Numbered from the stretch's first letter, positions 22,933-33,480 are shown. The stretch: DNA of 64,000 bases from Halichoerus grypus (GCF_964656455.1 NC_135717.1:137716308-137780307); one strand, 5' to 3'. Notes: generated from the letters alone by a model not told the origin. Translations and numbers: made by a program.

Positions 22933-23199
22933 TTAAAGCAGGCCTAATTTTGTAGTCAGATCATTTGGGTTGACACCAGCTTTGTAAAAATCTGGCTCAC
23001 ACAAACAACTTCTGGTCTTATTCACCATCTACAAAAATACAAAAAAACTGTTTCTTCATTGGATTGCTCTTGTTAAGACGCAAATTCATAAAAAACTTGT
23101 GTTTGGTAAGTACTGAACATTCTAATAAACAAGCTTTTTAGTTCTGTCTGTTTTTAATTATCTTAGCACAGGGTCAATATTTCTGCAAAATAATTAGCT

Positions 23200-23365
23200 G
23201 AGATGACTGTTAAAATGTATAGACTAACCAGTAAACGTGCCATGGTAACGTTAAGATGTTAACATTAAGGAAAACTGGGTAAGGGGCACATGGGAACTCT
23301 CCAGGAGTATCTCTACAACTTTTCTATAAATCTAAAATTACAAATAAGTTCATTTAAAAGAGAAA
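23200..23365 (+). mobile_element. L1M 3' UTR fragment
   Basis: GTTAACATTAAGGAAAACTG, then GGTAAGGGGCACATGGGAAC, and ACTTTTCTATAAATCTAAAA follow the order of an old L1 3' end. Confidence 0.65.
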
Positions 23366-23369
23366 GAGA

Positions 23370-23712
23370 TTAATTCCCATGCCCAGATTCTGAAACAAGA
23401 GGTCTGAGAGAGTGGACCCAAAAATCTCCATTCTAAACAAGAAACCCAGCCCCTGGGCGCCTGGGTGGCTCAGTTGGTTAAGCAACTGCCTTCGGCTCAG
23501 GTCATGATCCTGGAGTCCCTGGATCGAGTCCCACATCGGGCTCCCTGCTCAGCAGGGAGCCTGCTTCTCCCTCTGACCCTCCTCCCTCTCATGCTCTCTG
23601 TCTCTCATTCTCTTTCTCGCAAATAAATAAAATCTTAAAAAAAAAAAAAAAAGAAACCCAGCCCCTGAGGCAGGTGGTTCTCAGACAATCAGATCACACT
23701 GAGAAAACACAG
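23370..23712 (-). mobile_element. MER5A-like hAT relic split by a CAN-SINE
   Basis: CCCAGATTCTGAAACAAGAG, then ATCTCCATTCTAAACAAG before the SINE and GCAGGTGGTTCTCAGA after it, resemble MER5A read in reverse. The young SINE at 23455-23650 is nested inside. Confidence 0.6.
23455..23650 (+). mobile_element. CAN-SINE, young copy with 16-bp target duplication
   Basis: Head GGGCGCCTGGGTGGCTCAGT, tail CAAATAAATAAAATCTT and poly-A. Target duplication AAGAAACCCAGCCCCT is perfect at 23439-23454 and 23651-23666. Confidence 0.97.
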
Positions 23713-24251
23713 GTTTCAGTTAATACCTCCATTAGTTTTCTGTTTTTGTTTTTTACTGCACTCAACGTTAAATAAAATCAATGAGAATTTTTATTTATCA
23801 GACATGAAATTGCTTTCTAAGAGATATGAAGAATTTCCATTTCTGGTAGTGACAAGCTAAATTATGCAAACCAACTCTGCATAAAATAATTCCAAGTCCA
23901 AAATAAATACTTCCTAAAATCTTAAAAGCAAGGTTTTAACTACCGAGGTAAAATCAAAAGCCCCAGACCTATCCAAGATGGGAAATCTTTATAGCAACCC
24001 TCCACATTAAGCAGGAACCCCCAAGTGCTATAGTCTCAGGGATGATAAACCAGTTCTCTTGGACAAATAAACTAGAATCACTTATCACTGTCGTCCCAAA
24101 ACCTCAAGCCATGAGCTTAAAGTGGTCTGCCTGATAGTGTTCCTAAGCACCTACATATCCAAATGTGAAAGGCACCTTCATCCCAGACCTCAAATAATTT
24201 ATACAAGTAGTTTTCAAGAGCAATAAGGGCAACAGAAAAAATACAACAAAA

Positions 24252-24447
24252 GGGGCGCCTGGGTGGCTCAGTCGTTAAGCGTCTGCCTTTGGCTCAGGTC
24301 ATGATCCCAGGGTCCTGGGATGGAGCCCTGCATCGGACTCCCTGCTCCGCAGGAGGCCTGCTTTTCCCTCTCCCATTCCCCCTGCTTGTGTTCCCTCTCT
24401 CGCTATCTCTCTGTCAAATAAATAAAATCTTTAAAAAGAAAAAAAAG
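24252..24447 (+). mobile_element. CAN-SINE, young copy
   Basis: Full head GGGGCGCCTGGGTGGCTCAG to tail AATAAATAAAATCTTT. Target duplication AATACAACAAAA at 24240-24251 and 24448-24459. Confidence 0.96.
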
Positions 24448-24549
24448 AATACAACAAAAACCTGTCCCAAAGACTTAAATATTGTCAAAAGGACTGTAAA
24501 CTTACAAACATTGACAAATGACAACCATGCTTACTGAGTTTGAAAATAC

Positions 24550-25800
24550 AGTGTCTGCAGAAGCATCTGCAAAGAACAGCCATCTATTAAAGGTGATACA
24601 GCAAATTTAGCAAAGAATTAAGTAGAACTTCGAGAAATAAAAATAATGTAAATCAAACAAATGGGCAGGTTTATCAGCAGACTAAACACAGCTGGAAAGA
24701 TAATTAAGCGAGGGATGCAAGCTTAGAAGAAATCTTCCAAAATATGGCAGAGACTAAAGGACAGAAAACACTAGTGTTAAAAGATATTTGAGGATACAAT
24801 AGTCTAACAAAGATTCAATACAAGTTCTAGGAGTTAGAGGAGAGAATGCATAAAATATTTGAAAAAAAATCAAAAGCTAAGAATTTTCCAGAACTGATGG
24901 AAGATATCCCTACAAATCCCACCAGAACTGATGGAGTTAGCCCTACAAATCCCAATCAGAATAAATAAAAAAGAAACCTACACTTAGATGTATCAGTGAA
25001 AAGGCAAGACATTAAAGACAAAGAAGTCACCTCAAAATCACAGAGAAAAGACTCAGGTTAAAGCCATAAAAGACACACACAGCTATCTTCTCTTCAATAG
25101 ACACCAAAAGACAAGAGAGTCTTCAATGTGCTGAAAATAGCCAAGGATCTTAGAAAATTATACCCAATTAAAACATCTTCTAAGAACGAATATGAAACAG
25201 GTATTTTCTGGAAAAAACGCCTCCAGCACTCTAATAAATTCTATTAAGTATATTCTTCAGGCAGAAGGCAAGTGATCCCAAATGGAAGAACTAATTTCCA
25301 AGAAGAAATGAGGGGCAAAAAGGGTAACTGCATATATCTAAATAAACATTTTTAAGTATCACCACTGTGTAGTGTGTTAAAAAATTAAAACTACCACAAC
25401 ATTAAGTCAACGGTGAAGGTAAATCAACTAAAGGCTCCCACTAAAAAGTGTCAGGCAGGATTTAAGAAAATCCAACTACATCCCATTTATAAGAAACATA
25501 TCTATAACATAAGGACATATAGTTTCCAAGTAAAAGATAGCCCTAACCAAAAGAAAGCTGGTATCACTGTATTAACATCAAAAAATAAAGTTTAAGGAAA
25601 AGCATTACTAGAAATAAAAAGGTCACTCTATAATAAAAGAGTGAATTCATTACCCAGTATATGTAATGTGCAGAAGATCTCAATTCAAAGACATGATTCA
25701 TAATGTGACTGAAGGCAAATCTTAACCTGAGAACTTGTACACAAAAAGAAATCTTCCACTGAAGAAGTGGAAACAAGTCACTGAATTAAACCACAAACTG
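24550..25800 (+). mobile_element. HAL1/L1 relic in intron 1, antisense to NAP1L1
   Basis: HAL1-like block TTTTCCAGAACTGATGG, AGAATAAATAAAAAAGAAACC and AAAGGGTAACTGC, followed by L1 ORF2-like GAAAGCTGGTATCACTG with TATTAACATCAAAAAATAAAG. An internal 34-bp duplication (CCAGAACTGATGGA at 24888 and 24922) is present. No intact frame. Confidence 0.7.
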
Positions 25801-25914
25801 ATTATATTTTGTGGTCTTGTAGTTAGATGTCCAGACATGTGTTATCAAAAGCTTCCTGCCATTCCAGAAAACCTGACTCTGAATAAATTCCCCTGAGAAC
25901 TAATGAGAAGAAAG

Positions 25915-26065
25915 CTAACATTTATGAAGCCTACTCAGTAAGGGACTATTATAGGCTTTCCTCCTATCTACAGATAAGATACTAAGCAACTTGCTCAGCA
26001 ACACACAAAAGGTTAAGAACCTAGTAATTAAAATCTGACTTCCAAAACCCATGTGGAGTCCACTA
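25915..26065 (-). repeat. MIR SINE relic
   Basis: CATTTATGAAGCCTACTC, CTACAGATAAGATACTAAG and AACTTGCTCAGCAACACACAA follow a reversed MIR. Confidence 0.55.
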
Positions 26066-26642
26066 TCATCCCAAAAACCAAAGTACCTGCTCTATCAGCC
26101 TACTGTTACACAGATTATACAATAATACACTTGTTGATATTCCTTTACATAAAATGACTACTTCATGGGGAAACAACCAATCATTAAAAATTACAAATGT
26201 TTTAAAGCAAGAGTTCAAGGGAACCAATAATAACAAAGATAAGATTTCCCTTTACCTGAGACCTCAAATCTCCCTCCAAATTAAGCAAATCTATTTTTAA
26301 GACACTGCTCTTCTATTAATAATGTTTTCAGTGGTCCAGGGGCTCAATGCTTTATTTGGCTCCAACACAACCTCATAGTTAGAATATCCTATTCTTCAGG
26401 CTCACTTTTTCAATTCTGGGGTGTCAATAGCCAACTTGGAACTGACTTCTTAAGAGTCCCAAGCAAAATGGACTCCTATTTAAGAACACTACATACCTTC
26501 TAGTCCAAGGGAGCTAATTATCTAGATTATCATCTGATCCAACAGCACATAAACATACCTGGGTTGGAGTGAAAATCCGGTGAAAATTCACCCAGCAGTA
26601 ACAAACAAAACCAATTTATTCACATGAGGGGGAGGGGAATTA

Positions 26643-26660
26643 CACACACACACACACACC
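26643..26660. repeat. (AC)n microsatellite
   Basis: About nine AC units immediately left of the 67-bp tandem duplication. Confidence 0.95.
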
Positions 26661-26661
26661 A

Positions 26662-26797
26662 GACAAAAAGCTTAGGAGCCATCACTCAACTATATGTAAA
26701 CAAAATCCATGTTGGAAGAAAACTCCCTGACAAAAAGCTTAAGAGCCATCACTCAACTATACGTAAACAAATTCCGTATCGGAAGAAGACTCCCTGA
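26662..26797. repeat. 67-bp tandem duplication
   Basis: Two direct copies begin GACAAAAAGCTTARGAGCC at 26662 and 26729, both ending in ACTCCCTGAC. The copies differ at several sites, so the duplication is not very recent. The surrounding 26120-26890 is otherwise unrecognised. Confidence 0.92.
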
Positions 26798-26891
26798 CCA
26801 TAAATACTGTTGCTTTTCCTTGGAGCACAGTGGAACCCAAGCAAGTGTGCTTCTGAATTCCAAGCTGATGTACAGCCTAACAGTTTAAATC

Positions 26892-27292
26892 AAGGGAACT
26901 ACCGGTGGGTGGGTGACAGACACTGGGGAGGGTATGTGCTATGGTGAGCGCTGTGAATTTTGTAAAACTGTTGAATCACAGACCTGTACCTCTGAAACAA
27001 ATAATACATTATATGTTAAAAAAAAAAAAAAAGAAGACAGTAGGAAGGGGAAAATGAAGGGGGGGAAATCGGAGGGGAAGACGAACCATGAGACACTATG
27101 GACTCGAGAAACAAACCGAGGGTTCTAAAGGGGAGGAGGGTGGGGGGATGGGTTAGCCTGGTGATGGGTATTAAAGTGGGCACTTACTGAATGGAGCACT
27201 GGGTGTTATACTCAAACAATGAATCATGGAATACTACATCAAAAACTAATGATGTAATGTAAGGTGATTAACATAACAACATTAAAAAAAAA
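26892..27292 (+). mobile_element. Young carnivoran LINE-1 3' end (5'-truncated)
   Basis: GACAGACACTGGGGAGGG, ACCTGTACCTCTGAAAC and AATAATACATTATATGTT precede an internal poly-A. Then come GGGGGAAATCGGAGGGGAAG, GGATGGGTTAGCCTGGTGAT, CACTGGGTGTTATACTC and a final poly-A. This is the familiar carnivore L1 3' UTR. No ORF2 remains, and it is antisense to NAP1L1. Confidence 0.88.
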
Positions 27293-27469
27293 AGTTAATG
27301 AAAAAGTTTTCCCAGGGCCACAAAATGTGACTTAAGAGCCACATACCTAAACAATGTAAATTCAGATTTCTTTCACCAGAGGTACAGAGACTTTCAAATC
27401 TCCAACATTAAAAAAATGTTTTTAGCAAATAGTTAAAAAAAAAAATACAAAAGCCTCATCGTAAGTCAT

Positions 27470-27570
27470 CATTGCTCAGTTACTGGAGAAGTCCTTTAAC
27501 TGCTCTGTATTTCAGTTTCCACATTAAAATGCTGATACTACCTACTTCTAGGAGCATTAAATTAGTTAAT
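27470..27570 (+). repeat. MIR SINE relic
   Basis: GAAGTCCTTTAACTGCTCTG, then TTTCAGTTTCCACATTAAAA and ACCTACTTCTAGGAGCATTA correspond to the MIR core and 3' half. Confidence 0.65.
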
Positions 27571-27579
27571 AACAGAGTA

Positions 27580-29800
27580 ATTTGTGCTCTTACATTATTT
27601 ACCCCTGTTGTGTTCTTCTATACCCTCTTTATCTTAGAAAATAAGTGTAATTAATTAAATGTAATAGGTTAATTAAATGTAATTAATAGGCTCTTCAAAA
27701 TTACAGCCCCCTTTCCCAATAAAAATTAAAAGGTACAAAATTTCTGAACAAAACTGTATCAAACCATGTAGTGTAAAAGGCAGAGTTGGTAACCGAAAGT
27801 ACAGAGGCCACTTTGGATGGCAAGTGCAGTAATGTGATCTAGTGGTCTGGTATCAATGTACTAAACAACTTACAAGGATGGGTGAAAGCAACAACGCTCA
27901 CCTTTCTAAACCCTACTCTGCCCAACAAGGACTTCTTATTCAGATGAAATCAGTATGAAATGGCACTTAAAATCACCATTAAACAGGCCCTTCATGTAAA
28001 GAATGTTATAAATACTACTCGGTCCCCCGCTTTTTCTTTATAGCATTCACCACAATTTAACATTTTATATCTAGCTAACCAATATGCTTGTTTTGCTCTT
28101 GTTATGTCCAAATAGATGCCAAAATATTTACTCAAAGAATCAAATAAGAACACAAATAATTACAGGTTTGATTAGACTTGAGGATCTGAATGGACTGATC
28201 GTCAGTTTTGAAAACTGATCAGGATTCATCCTCTCTAATCTTATTTTCATTAACATTTCACATTTACAACCAATCAAAAAATGAGCGAAGATGTAGTATT
28301 TGATTTTTATTTCTTCATCCTTTGAAGTCAAACAGATTTTGCCTCTTTTAGCCCCTTTTCCTACAAAAGGGCTGTTTTCAATATAATTTTGGGGGTTTAG
28401 AATCCAGTTAGTAACCTGGAGACAATACGGGCAAGCTGAGTAATAAAATGACCAATAGCATTTTGGATTAAATTAATTCTGGTACAAGTGCTGGGTTTTG
28501 GTTGTTTTTTAAATCTCTAGAGGACAAGAACAGTCACATGCCACATTTAGCATTAGCTTCATATTTTTGTCAATAGGCCCAATATCAAAAATAGGTACTT
28601 TGCAACAGATAAAATTTACAGATTTTTCAAACTGGTATGAAATTTTTAAAAGTGGTATTTATCAAATTAACGTAACATTGACCTGATATGATAATCTATG
28701 AAGTCAAGGTTTCATGACCAATGTTTGATTCTATCTATCCTCCAAAGGACCAGTCTTCTTAGAAGTAAATTGCACATTTTAGATTTGGACCATTAATTTG
28801 AACTCTTAATTTTTTTTAATTTTTATTTAATTTGAACAACTTCCAAAAAGCATGAGACTTATACCAGAAGATCACTGTAAACCTTATTTACCTCAACAAT
28901 TTAAAACAAGTTATCCTATATAGAAGATTTTCCCCTTATCCAAAGGTAATGTGTATTACTTCCTAAGTACAGAAGTGTTAATGTAGGTTGACAAGAAAAT
29001 AGGGCTTAAATATTAATTTTAAAAGATATTTTGAGGCTACCTATTTCCAAAAACAGCCAATTCCGTTTTACAGCTCTTCTGAAACCAGGCAGTGTTAGGA
29101 GATTTTAAAGGGCAGTCCTTACAGAACTAATTACTCATCATTTTTAAGACAGTGATGATTTAAAATAGGGGCTCCTTGAGGACGTTAAGTGCTGGGTTCA
29201 TTCTTCTGTACTCTGAAAGCCTAGATGTCCCAAATAGGACCGCATTCCCCGGCTCCCTTCTCTGCCTCCTTTTGTGAGTAGTAGGGGCATTGACAAGACA
29301 ACAGGCTACAAACTTGGCCCATTAAGTGTACATTAATACCTCATTTCCACCCAGACTTCCTCCACCCAGCCCCCATTCATCTTAAAAACAAAACAACTAG
29401 TTGAGTAACCTATTCTGGGAACTTCAATAAAGGAACTAATTTTTAAGAATGTGAAAGAAGTCCTAACAGAATTAAAGACATTGCAGGCCAAATCGTTTAT
29501 TTTCATCTTCGAACCGTTTACAGGATTAGATTAATTAGGATCAATTCTCCCCAAATAATGAAATCCTGGTCAAGACACCCATCTAAATTCTAACTGTACT
29601 GGAGGTACACAAAAAAATCATGTGTTAGTAACAGCTAACAAGACCCCTTTACAAGCGTTAATGCTTTAAAATCCTAGCAGTAGAGACCATGCTTCATCAC
29701 CTATCTCCTAACATTCATACTTTCCTCTGGTACCAATAAAAAGATTTAAGACCAAAGAGAAGCAGGTAGGAGTTTGAAAGCCAAGGCTAGACTTATTTAC
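27580..29800. other. Intron 1 segment with no recognised repeat
   Basis: About 2.2 kb of AT-rich sequence running up to the CpG island, with no mobile-element signature that I recognise. In a promoter-proximal first intron this could hold enhancers, but I see no decisive motif. Confidence 0.4.
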
Positions 29801-30512
29801 TCACTATTAATTTCTAAATCCCACCATCCCTACAACTCTCAGTGAAGTGAGGACAACCCAGACCTTGGTCTCGTCAAGCCCAGGCGGCGGCCACGTGTCT
29901 AGGGAAGCCGCCGGGGTTTCCCCTCCCAGCCCGTCGCCGCCTCCAGTGGGCGGAGAGCCCAGGAGCCTCGCAGCCTCCCCGCCCCCTCCAGGCCTCGTCC
30001 CTACACATCCCCTCCCTCCCATCGGAATTCGCAGCCTCCGCCGTTCTCTCCATCCCCCAGCGGCCTCCCTCCGGGGATTATTTTTGAGGAAGCGGGGGCG
30101 AAAAGGCAGCGGTGGGCTGCGCACTCGAACCCGGCCCGCACCCCGGGCGCCCTAAGGAGACAGCCGCTATGGCCCGGGAGGCGAAACCGCGGCCTCGCTC
30201 CCGTCCGCGCGGAGAAGCCGGTGGGGCTCAGGGAACCTCGGCGCATACCAGCAGGGCCCCCGGGCCTCGCAGGCCGCACCGACCCCCCGCGTCCCCTCAG
30301 CCGTTCCCGAGTAAAGCGCCAGCCAATCCCGGAGGCCCTCTCAGGCTACGGGGACGAAACTCCGCGGACGGCTCAGGCTCCGGCCTCACTGGACGACCCG
30401 GGAGGCCCCGGAGGCCAGCGGCCCCCACTCTCATTTCCCCGTCCCTTCCCTCCGCGCAGGCCGCCTGACCGACTCTACGTTCCCCTTTCCCTTTCAGACC
30501 CCCATCCGTTAC

Positions 30513-30619
30513 CGGTGGCTAGCACGGGGAGCCAGGCGGTCGGAGCTGCGCAGGCAGTGACTCAGGGCGGCGGCGGGAGGAGCAGGAGGCGGCGCCGCGA
30601 GCAGATGGCGCTAAAAAAG
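30513..30619 (-). other. NAP1L1: NAP1L1 exon 1, non-coding 5' UTR (inferred)
   Basis: Inferred start at 30619, 30 bases downstream of a TATA-like element. Inferred donor at 30513, sequence ACCG|GTAACGG, which is usable but not optimal. Exon 1 would be 107 nt and GC-rich and contains no ATG. Joined to the 20 untranslated bases of exon 2 it gives a 127-nt leader without upstream start codons. Both ends are predictions from motif spacing; CpG-island genes often use several starts. Confidence 0.5.
30545..30564. promoter_or_regulatory. NRF1-like and AP-1-like sites inside exon 1
   Basis: GCTGCGCAGGCA (30545-30556) resembles an NRF1 site, and TGACTCA (30558-30564) is an exact AP-1 core. Both lie just downstream of the inferred start. 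Motif matches only. Confidence 0.4.
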
Positions 30620-30620
30620 A
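30612..30620 (-). promoter_or_regulatory. NAP1L1: TCT/5'TOP-like transcription start of NAP1L1
   Basis: Minus strand TCTTTTTTA, with C at 30619 as the proposed +1. A +1 C followed by an unbroken pyrimidine run is the TOP-mRNA pattern of ribosomal protein and translation-factor genes, and NAP1L1 is, to my recollection, among reported TOP mRNAs. The spacing to the TATA-like element is right. Confidence 0.55.
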
Positions 30621-30640
30621 CCCGAGAGCCCGCCGCTCGC

Positions 30641-30653
30641 GCTCATATACAAT
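30641..30653 (-). promoter_or_regulatory. NAP1L1: TATA-like element of NAP1L1
   Basis: Minus-strand ATTGTATATGAGC contains TATAT about 30 bp upstream of a pyrimidine-rich start site. It is an isolated AT-rich island within highly GC-rich DNA. Confidence 0.6.
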
Positions 30654-30700
30654 TAGCGTCAGCACGTAGGGCCCGCTCCGCCGCCCCCCCAGGCCTCGCC

Positions 30701-30713
30701 GTCTCCTAGCAAC
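30701..30713. promoter_or_regulatory. RFX X-box-like site, one mismatch
   Basis: GTCTCCTAGCAAC has a perfect right half AGCAAC and one mismatch in the left half. It is in the same orientation as the perfect site, 39 bp away. Confidence 0.55.
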
Positions 30714-30739
30714 GCGAGCGGGAGGCGGGCCCAGGACGA

Positions 30740-30752
30740 GTTGCCTAGCAAC
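30740..30752. promoter_or_regulatory. RFX X-box, perfect consensus
   Basis: GTTGCCTAGCAAC fits the RFX consensus GTNRCC N(0-3) RGYAAC with no mismatch and is nearly palindromic. It lies about 121-133 bp upstream of the inferred NAP1L1 start. Confidence 0.7.
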
Positions 30753-30846
30753 AGAACTGTCCTTCTTCCCCGAAGACCTCCACACCCTCTGCGCAGTGCT
30801 TGGGGTCTTAGGGTTCCCGCCTTCGCCCCCTGCTACGCGCCGCGCC

Positions 30847-30905
30847 ATCTCTTTTCTCCCCGCTGCACATGAAAAGAAATCTCTTTTCTCCCCGCTGCAC
30901 ATGAA
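30847..30905. repeat. 32-bp tandem duplication upstream of NAP1L1
   Basis: ATCTCTTTTCTCCCCGCTGC followed by ACATGAA is present at 30847 and again at 30879, identical over 27 bases. It lies about 230 bp upstream of the inferred start, at the outer part of the CpG island. Confidence 0.93.
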
Positions 30906-31412
30906 GGTTCTCGGGAAGCTCCCTGACCCGCTCGCCTCGCCCCTGGCCCACCTCGTCCTCCTCGGCCTGGTGCAGGGAGGCGTGAGGGCGGGGTGGGGCA
31001 GCTACCGCTTGTCCCTGTCCCGGCCTAATTCCTTCAACTCCCCGGTCCCCGGTAACCATTTTCCCTACCCCCCCATATTTTCCCCTAAGAACAACAGTTC
31101 TTTCCTCCTGACCACCTTGGCGGCGTCTTCTGCAGGTTTTGCGTCTCCTAACTTGGTGGGTCTCAGTGGCTTCCGGGGCTGCCTCCTCATCCCTACTCCT
31201 CCATCCTTTTACCTAACGTGCGATCCCTCATTTCTACTTCAGTTCTTTTGATGGATGAAAATGGCAATGTTTGTTTATTCTCTGAATGCTTTATAATGAG
31301 GACACTGTTGTTTCATCTTGCTGAAAAAATAAATTTTATGTAAATCCTCAGGCCTGTGAAACATCATGGCTATTTTTCAACTGATGCTGGATCGACTGAT
31401 GTTAACTCTTAA

Positions 31413-31884
31413 CAGTGGTCCTCAAAGTGTGGTTCCCAGACCCTTTAAAGGGGGAAGTCGAAAGTATTTCCATAATAATACTAAAACGTTATTTGCCTTT
31501 TGCATTCTCATTCTCTCACAAGTGTACAGTGGAGTTTTCCGGAGACTACATGACATGTGATACGGAAACATTGAAAAAGGAAGCAGATAATAAAATCCAG
31601 TCATCTGCAGTTAAACCAGACATTAAGGAGATTTGCAAAAACGTAAGACAATGCCACTCTACTTAATTTTTTTGTTTTGGAAAGTTACTTTTCATATAAA
31701 AGATTCTTTTATGTTAATATTTAATTGATTTATTGTTTTTAGATGAAATAATGAATACTTTTAAAATTTCTTAATTTCTGACATGATAAATATCAGTACC
31801 TAGAATGCACAGGATAGTTCTCTGGTGTCCCTAAGTTTTAGAGTGTAAAGGGGTCTTGAGACCAAAAAGTTTGAGAACCTCTTC
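31413..31884. mobile_element. hAT-type DNA transposon relic (Charlie-like)
   Basis: The left terminus CAGTGGTCCTCAAAGTG and the right terminus AAAGTTTGAGAACCTCT form a decayed inverted repeat of the CAGNGGTTCTCAAA kind. The AT-rich body has no transposase frame of useful length. Confidence 0.72.
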
Positions 31885-31889
31885 TCTAC

Positions 31890-32735
31890 ATGCTCATTCC
31901 TTTAAATTTCAAACTGCCTGGAGTCATCTATTGTAATGCTCACGTTTAACAACTGTATTCCATTTTAAAGGATCTAGATTTTCTTCTTGCATCCCCAACC
32001 TCATTAAAATTAGTTGCCTTTCCCATTCTAAGCTACAGATGCCTCAGTGTACCCACTCATTTTGGTTCTTCATATGTGATTCTTTTGTTTGTTTGTTTGT
32101 TTTAACCTACTGTCTGTATTCGACAATGATGTGAAGTTAACAAGTAATTATAATAATATCAGTAATGACTCCTCATGAAGAATCCACAAGACATAAAGTA
32201 GGTAGACCAGTGCCCAAAATGTACATACACTTGGCACTAATTTCAATGGAAACCTCAAGATTATTTTATTCTAATTAAAGCTATGCACAATGCGAGGTAA
32301 TTAGCATACTAGAAGTGACCTAAATTACTTTCACCTCCTCTCTTTAAATCTTTGCGGTTGTAGAACTTCTGAGATCAAATTGAGAAGTTAGCCTTCATGA
32401 TGATTTCTATCCCACTCCAGGAAGCCTCATCAATTTGAGTCACTGGTCTAAGGCTCCTAATTTCTGATGCTTCAACCCTCACCCCCATATTTAAGGGCTT
32501 ATCATTACCAGTTTATATTCTTTCCCCTTTTCTTCAGCCTCCTCCTCCAGCTCCTTCCTCCAGCTTTCTCCTTCCCTTCTTCCAGTGTATCTTAGCCAAT
32601 CTAAGGAATGAAACACTAGTAAATTGCTAATAATGCATGTCATTTAATATGGCCTTTTAAACCATCGTTTGTAAATCTAAAACTCTACCATTTAAGTCAA
32701 GGGAAGGTCATTTACACATTCATTTGGGATAGTCC
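31890..32735. other. Intergenic, unrecognised
   Basis: No gene or named repeat supported. A short (TTTG)n run sits at 32086-32101, and a CT-rich stretch at about 32520-32585. Confidence 0.4.
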
Positions 32736-32739
32736 CAAA

Positions 32740-33135
32740 TACATGTTGGGAACAACTTAAGACACTGGAAATACAACATTGAATAAGAAAAACAAGTTTC
32801 TTGGTATTACTGAACTTATGTTTTAGTGAGGTAAGTCATGTGACAGACAGTAATGAAATAATTTTTTTTTAAGATTTTATTTATTTATTTTAGAGAGAAC
32901 CGGAGCAAGTGGGGGGGGGGGCGCATAGGGAGAGGAAGAGGATCTCAAGCAGACTCCACACTGAGCCCAGAGCCTCATGTGGGGCTGAGATCATGACCCA
33001 AGCCGAAACCAAGAGTCAGACGCTTAACTGACTGAGCCACCCAGGTGCCCCTGAAATAATTTTAGATATAAATAAGTAAAAGAGCTATGAAGAAAATAAA
33101 ATGAGACAAAGGGGTAGAGGGTGACTGACCTGAAG
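32740..33135 (-). mobile_element. L2 LINE relic interrupted by a CAN-SINE
   Basis: GACACTGGAAATACAACATTG and GAACTTATGTTTTAGTGAGG, then after the SINE AGAGCTATGAAGAAAATAAA, follow a reversed L2 3' region. The SINE at 32866-33051 splits it. Confidence 0.65.
32866..33051 (-). mobile_element. CAN-SINE, minus orientation, with target duplication
   Basis: AAGATTTTATTTATTTATTT through an 11-G run to GAGCCACCCAGGTGCCCC. Target duplication TGAAATAATTTT at 32854-32865 and 33052-33063. Confidence 0.96.
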
Positions 33136-33315
33136 ATACCATTGAGTTTTTCACATTGATTCCTCTTAGACCCTCAAAACGCATAATGCAGTTAATCAGC
33201 TAATTTAATTACAATAAATGGTGGTCCTGGTCACTGATCATGAGCCATGCTAAACATTCAGTTAAAGTTCCTTTTTTCTTCATCCCCCCCTTATCTTCAT
33301 TTGGTTGATTTTTAA

Positions 33316-33480
33316 GGCATTGTAGCCTAGTGGTTAAGAAGTGCAGCTTTGGAGTCAAACGGCCCAATTTTCATCCCAATTTTGTTGTGAACATTTAAAC
33401 AACATGTAAGTTGCTTAACATGATACCTGACATAGAATTAACACCCAATTAAAGTTAAACATTATAAACTTCTTACTGAG
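33316..33480 (+). repeat. MIR SINE relic
   Basis: GTAGCCTAGTGGTTAAGAAG, then CAGCTTTGGAGTCAAACGG, are the MIR 5' end; AACATGATACCTGACATAG is near its 3' end. Confidence 0.75.

Larger units (their letters stand above)
20383..30512 (-). other. NAP1L1: NAP1L1 intron 1 (about 10.1 kb)
   Basis: First intron, from the putative donor in the CpG island to the start-codon exon. It holds the L2, MER5-like, SINE, HAL1 and L1 3'-end copies listed separately. 20470-21900, 22130-22840 and 23720-24240 show no recognisable element. Confidence 0.6.
29870..31010. promoter_or_regulatory. NAP1L1: CpG island spanning the NAP1L1 promoter
   Basis: GC content and CpG density rise sharply between about 29.87 and 31.0 kb (many CCGCGG, GCGCGC and CGGCGG blocks) against an AT-rich background on both sides. 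It covers the inferred exon 1 and the start of intron 1 and extends about 400 bp upstream of the inferred start. Open frames on both strands here are by-products of GC richness. Confidence 0.93.

Noticed and set aside
29807..31251. Several open frames of 80-160 codons on both strands in the CpG island
   Set aside because: Stops are rare in GC-rich DNA. The frames overlap on both strands, are Pro/Arg/Gly-rich and match no family; the region is promoter and exon 1.
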